From Ophiostoma sp. CBS 140.51 (Eukaryota > Ascomycota > Sordariomycetes > Ophiostomatales > Ophiostomataceae), in NCBI GenBank assembly GCA_029298735.1, contig JANSLP010000333.1, positions 1 to 35,039 on the forward strand: a stretch of 35,039 nt of DNA. The letters run 5' to 3'. The position numbers and the translations under genes were made by a program. A model generated the notes under the pieces. That model had not been told where the DNA came from, did no database searches, and saw only the letters and a list, made by a program, of their open reading frames with translations. Of this stretch, positions 31,019-35,039 are shown piece by piece (position 1 is the stretch's first letter; the number at the start of each line of letters is the position of its first letter).

Positions 31019-32685
31019 TCAAGCAACCTCTTCGGTCGCGTCGTCAGAGACAGCTTCAGCCTCCTCCTCGGCCTCCTCCTTGGCCTCCGCCTCTTCTTCC
31101 TCGATAATGCCATCCATGCTCCAGTCGCCCTTTTGTGCGCGGTCGAGCACCTGGCGGCCCTTTTCGGACAGCTCGGGCTTGCCACCGTTGCCGGTGGTTC
31201 GAGTGAAGAAAACGGGGCTCCACGTGGTGCCGGTGCGCTCGCGCTCGCGGGCCTTTTCACGCTGGTTCTCCTCGAGGACCTGCTTGATGGAGGTAGCCTT
31301 GGAGAACTGCTTGGCATGGATGGCCTTGGTGACCTCGCCCCACAGCTGCAGCGACTCGTTCTTGAGCTGCTGCTCGTCTGGTGGAAGCACTTTCGGCGCG
31401 ACAGAGAGGGGGGCGATGTCGATAATCGTCGTCTGGGCCTCAGCAGGATGTGTGTTCTAAACAACTGTTAGGAGTGGGCAATACAAAACAAAAAAACATA
31501 GGACGGGGGGTTGGAACATACAAATGGCTTGGGACCCATGGTGAAAGAGATCTTCTCCTTCCACGCGCCGCTTAACCGCACAAGGACGTCCTCGTCTGGC
31601 ACATCGCGGATGCGCATCTTGTCGTCGTTCTCGGGGTCGTAGCGGAAGATGACACCGTCCACCTTGTTCGTCGACCGGCTCAGCCAGCCCTCGTCGTAGT
31701 AATGCAGAATCGCCTTAAGCTTCGTCTCCGGGCAGGTGATGTAGGCCATGTCGCCAACGCTGACGCTCAGGGCGCCGCGCAAGAGGCCGCCCAGATGGGC
31801 CGCCGGGTGGGTGAGTTGGTAGGTCTCGTTGTCGCGCTTCTCGAGCGTAATGAAGATGCCTAGGTTGTGCTCGCCGGGCATGACCTTGATGCTGGTGCCG
31901 GTGAACTTGGCCGTGATCTGGTCGAAACCACGGGCGTGCAGGCCGCGCTCCGGGCAGCTAATGTAGAAGGCGCTGACGGGCGGGTGATGGGACGTCTGCT
32001 CGGTAAGGTAGGATACCCGAACCTTGGGGTTCTGGGGGTTTGAGCCGGTCTGGGGCACTGAGAGGTTGGGGGTGCCAGCGCTCTTGGAGCTGCCGCGGGA
32101 GATGTTGGACTTTACGCTCGATGCGGAGCTCGATGCTGCCGTGCCGTTGGTTTTGGCAGCGCCATCTGCACCAGGGCCGCCCGGCAGATCTTGGTGGAGA
32201 ATGCGGGGGGCATTGTCTTCGGCGTCCCAGTTGCAGCGGAAGAACTCGCCCAGGCACGAGTTGTAGGGCTTGCACGGCCGGCCCTTGGCGTATTTGAGAT
32301 CCTTGGTGAACCAGAAGCGCAGGACTTCAAGCATGCGGTCGAGGGGCTCGTCAGAGGTGCCGATGGCGATAAAGGAGTTAGGGGCGTCGAGGTAGTTCCA
32401 GTATTCGAGGTTGGGGGTCGGCTCGAGCAGCTGCGACGGCAGCGAGAAACGGACGGCAGCTAGGTCCGAAACTCCGATGAATCTGGCGAGACACGGTTAG
32501 GTCGAGGGGTTCTGGGAGGTTCTGTGAGGCCCTGGGAGGGTTGTTGTGTTGCATGGCAGCAGCAAGCGGGCGCGCACAACCAGCAACCACGAAACTCACT
32601 TCTTCAAGATACCAAGGAACGTCCGCAGCTTAGAGCCATCGGAGGGCTGCTCCTCGGTGTGTTGTTCGACGGCCACCTCAGCCAT
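31019..32685 (-). CDS. kes1: Oxysterol-binding protein Kes1/Osh4-type, 494 aa, three exons
   Basis: Kes1/Osh4 proteins exchange sterol and phosphatidylinositol 4-phosphate between membranes, mainly at the Golgi/ER, and oppose PI4P-dependent secretion. Exons 32685-32600, 32482-31522 and 31456-31019 join in phase (1,485 nt). The introns have GTGAGT, CTAAC and CGCCAG (117 nt), then GTATGT, CTAAC and TTTAG (65 nt). The N-terminal lid region (LRTFLGILKKFIGVSDL, ~21-37) is followed by the barrel. The family signature EQTSHHPP lies at residues 190-197. After the last junction come LPPDEQQLKNESLQLWGEVT and AIHAKQFSKATSIK, typical C-terminal elements. There is no PH domain or ankyrin repeat, so it is the short Osh4 class. 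At ~494 aa it is longer than yeast Osh4 (434) because of a Ser/Gly/Asn-rich insert at ~130-180 and an acidic Glu/Ala tail. Confidence 0.95.
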
Positions 32686-33918
32686 GATGGCACGTTTGAG
32701 AGTTGGGGGGAGAGGATGTGTCGCTAGAGAAATTTAAGGTTGGGGATGATGAAGAAGGGCCTGAAAGAGAGACGGAAAAGAAGAAGAGAAAGGTCGTTAA
32801 GGCGCAAAATAGGTGGCCACGTTGTCACGGGCTTGTCGTGGCAAAATCGAGAACTGGCGGCTCTCTCTCTACTTTTTTTTGGTGGAAGCGGGCGCTGGAG
32901 CGGTGTCGCTGGAGGAGGGGTTAGATAAAGTTAGGTAAGTCAGAAGATAACCAGTCGACAAGCGAGACAAGGCGAGACAAGAAGAAACGGCAAGCCGGCG
33001 GGCGAGGAGTGAGGGGAAGTGCTCACAGCAACAAAACGCAACAATAGGAAAAGGGAAAAAGAAAGAGAAAGGGAAATGGGAGCGGCCGAAGACGAAAAAG
33101 CCAGACGAGGGACAAATAGGATGAAGGAAGATGGAAATCGAAAAAAAGAAAAGCGAGATATAGAAAAGACGAAAGAAGAGGTGTACGAAGTTAGTAGTGG
33201 CAGTTGCGGTAAGTTTCGAAAGCGGCCCCAGCAAATCTGGCCTGGCTGGACCTGGCCAGAAGGGAAAGCACGCGCGCGGGAAACACTAAAAGCGGCAAGG
33301 GCGACCGACAACGGGGGGTCGAACAGGAGAGACAGCGGAGCAAGAAGAAGCGAGAGAGGAACCTGTGGTGGGCGGTGGACCACACAATGAAGCAGTGGAG
33401 GAGATGGAAACAAGGGGGAAAGAACGGCGTGAAAGAGTCGAGTGCGGGCCACTGAGCAAAGAGGCAAGAACAACGCAGCCAGCCAGACTGCGCAGAGATG
33501 GCGACGGCAGGAGCGATAGGCTGCTTTAACTAGCTGCAAGACTGGCAATAGTTGAATAAGTTGGCGCGGGCAGGCCAGATCGAGCTCGTGTGAACCCCTC
33601 TTTTGGCCTTTTCTTGATCCCCTAAGGCCACTAGTAAAAAGGCCTGGGCGATAAGGCCGATAAGCGCCAAATTGTGGATGTTCGAGACCGTGAAACTGCG
33701 TCTTTTCGATGCGATAGAAGAGATAGATTAGGGGAAGAGTTGAAGAGGAGGACGGGAGGGTGGAAGAAATAAAAAAAAAAAATGAAGGGAAAGCCGTCTG
33801 TAAAATTGATTCTTTTGAGAAAATAAAGGATCCGCCGAAATTGCACAATCGTAGGACCAACGTGCAGTGGCGATCTCGTGGACTGTCGTCTCCGTGCGAA
33901 CTGCCCTCACTAAACTCC
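32686..33918 (-). promoter_or_regulatory. Putative long ATG-free mRNA leader of kes1
   Basis: The minus strand contains no ATG from the KES1 start up to base 33918, 1,233 nt; the first is at 33919-33921 and several follow soon after. The plus strand of the same stretch has about 13. The minus strand is C/T-rich. A branch-plus-acceptor-like sequence, ATCTAACCCCTCCTCCAG, lies near 32905-32925 on the minus strand and may mark a leader intron. I infer that transcription starts near 33.9 kb or a little nearer to the gene; base composition accounts for part of the depletion. Confidence 0.45.
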
Positions 33919-34977
33919 CATTCCTCGTTATCTCCCCAGCTCCTTCCTCATTTCGTATCGCCCTTGCGAGCGTCGACGTTACCCCGTGTTTTGTGCTCTT
34001 TGCCCTGCGAAGACTGTCTTCTACCTTCAACACTCCCCCATTCCTCCCTTTTTTCCCTCCCTTCCCATTTCCGAAGCCTCGTGCTCTCACTCCCAAAGCC
34101 TTACCGTCTCGCAAGCCAATCATTTCGCCACGCGCGCCGGCGTGCGAAATCCAGTAGTCGAACTAGGAGCGCCGGCGACAGCACATGGGCACGTCGTTGA
34201 TGGAGGATCGAGGAGAGCATACGGTCGGTAAATGGACGTCTTTCCTTTGACGGATAGTCTCTCGTTGGTTGTGTCATTCATGTATTTTCGTTGACCATAC
34301 GTTCCCTCCTTCATCGGCCAGGTCACTCGACCATCAGCCGATCTAGATAATGACACAGTGACCGACAAAATGAGGCCGTGCTTTTCTATGCTCGTGTGCC
34401 TCCGTGTGTCTGGAAAACTGTGCGTGTGATGTAGATGGTGTGCATGTCGAATGTCGGAAGAGTATTGGAGGAAGGAAGACGCTGGTATTAGTCGAAACCG
34501 TGTTAGTCGTTATTGTTTTAAAGCGTCGGTTTAGTCAGTCGGTTTAGTCAGCTTCCGCAATGTCCTAATCTGGTCGACTTTGTCATCTCACGACAAGCCA
34601 AAAAGCAAGTGATTGTAAACAAAGGCAATAGGGGTCGGCCATCATCAGGAGTATATCACCTATAGTTGGCGTATCTAGAATAACTATTCGTCGGACTGCC
34701 ATTAACAACGCAAATGGGCATTTTTGTTGTTTTGTTAACAACCCAACCGGCCTGTAGCTTGCCACAGCGGTGTACTTTAGGTTTCTCAGTTTTCTTATTG
34801 AAAAGGCAAGTGAATTTTGGTTAAATCTTAACGCTTCCAGTGTGCTTTTTTTCTTTCTGGTGTGTTTTGAAAAGAAGAAGAAAACAGGACAAAGGTGTAA
34901 TTTTGGGAGTGTCCTGAATACATTGAAAATAAAGGATAATTTCTTCTTGTCCGCTCTCTCGTCTACTCCCCGCTGTC
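33919..34977. other. Intergenic region at the right end
   Basis: No supportable gene. The plus strand is C/T-rich from about 33.9 to 34.1 kb. A 13-bp unit, TCGGTTTAGTCAG, is repeated in tandem at 34526-34551. The plus strand is free of ATG from 34717 to 34977, which supports a gene starting at 34978. Confidence 0.45.
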
Positions 34978-35039
34978 ATGTCCTCAGTTTCTGCGCCTGT
35001 GACGCCGGTGCTGGTGCGTTGTTCACACCGCCCGCTGGC
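34978..35039 (+). CDS. Possible start of a gene running off the window
   Basis: ATG at 34978 follows a pyrimidine-rich leader (34941-34977) and 261 nt without any other plus-strand ATG. The 20 codons visible begin MSSVSAPVTPVLVR and stay open to the end of the window. This is far too little to recognise a family, and the frame could close just beyond the edge. Confidence 0.35.
   Translation, partial: MSSVSAPVTPVLVRCSHRPL

Overview
The window looks like nuclear DNA of a filamentous ascomycete, most likely a Sordariomycete. Introns are short (about 60-120 nt), with GTAWGT/GTRAGT-type donors, CTAAC-type branch sites and YAG acceptors. The gene set is typical fungal nuclear: EXO1, TMA16, MAM33/p32 and KES1/OSH4. 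Coding DNA is GC-richer than the surrounding non-coding DNA. I recognised no rRNA, tRNA, CRISPR array, intact transposon or bacterial-type feature.

Layout, left to right. (1) Bases 1-198 hold a short open piece resembling a transmembrane segment of a Dal5-type MFS transporter, ending abruptly. (2) Bases 1513-4073 (-) carry a four-exon gene for a Q/H/P-rich, probably nuclear regulatory protein of 663 aa. I rebuilt its exons from splice signals; one intron appears to be of the rare GC-AG class. (3) About 17 kb follow (4.1-21.2 kb) with no convincing protein gene, which is very long for such a genome. The first 1,020 nt of it, read on the minus strand, contain no ATG at all, as expected of a long mRNA leader. 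The rest has a purine/pyrimidine strand bias that largely flips near 12 kb. (4) Bases 21204-23682 (-) are EXO1 and 24647-25391 (+) are TMA16, divergent over a 964-bp shared promoter with three exact ACGCGT boxes on the EXO1 side. (5) Bases 25.4-29.3 kb are mostly non-coding but contain a plausible small Cys-rich protein gene (28283-28519). (6) Bases 29315-30328 (+) are MAM33, convergent with KES1 at 31019-32685 (-). (7) Upstream of KES1 lies a second ATG-free leader of about 1.2 kb. The window ends in what may be the first codons of another plus-strand gene (34978 onward).

The recognised genes are separate housekeeping functions (mismatch repair and end resection, 60S-associated translation factor, mitochondrial matrix protein, sterol/PI4P exchange) and form no cluster. 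The least ordinary parts are the regulator with its long leader and gene-free flank, the GC-AG intron, the ACGCGT cluster at EXO1, and a TCGA-rich block near 19.2-19.5 kb. I found no clear new multi-gene system.
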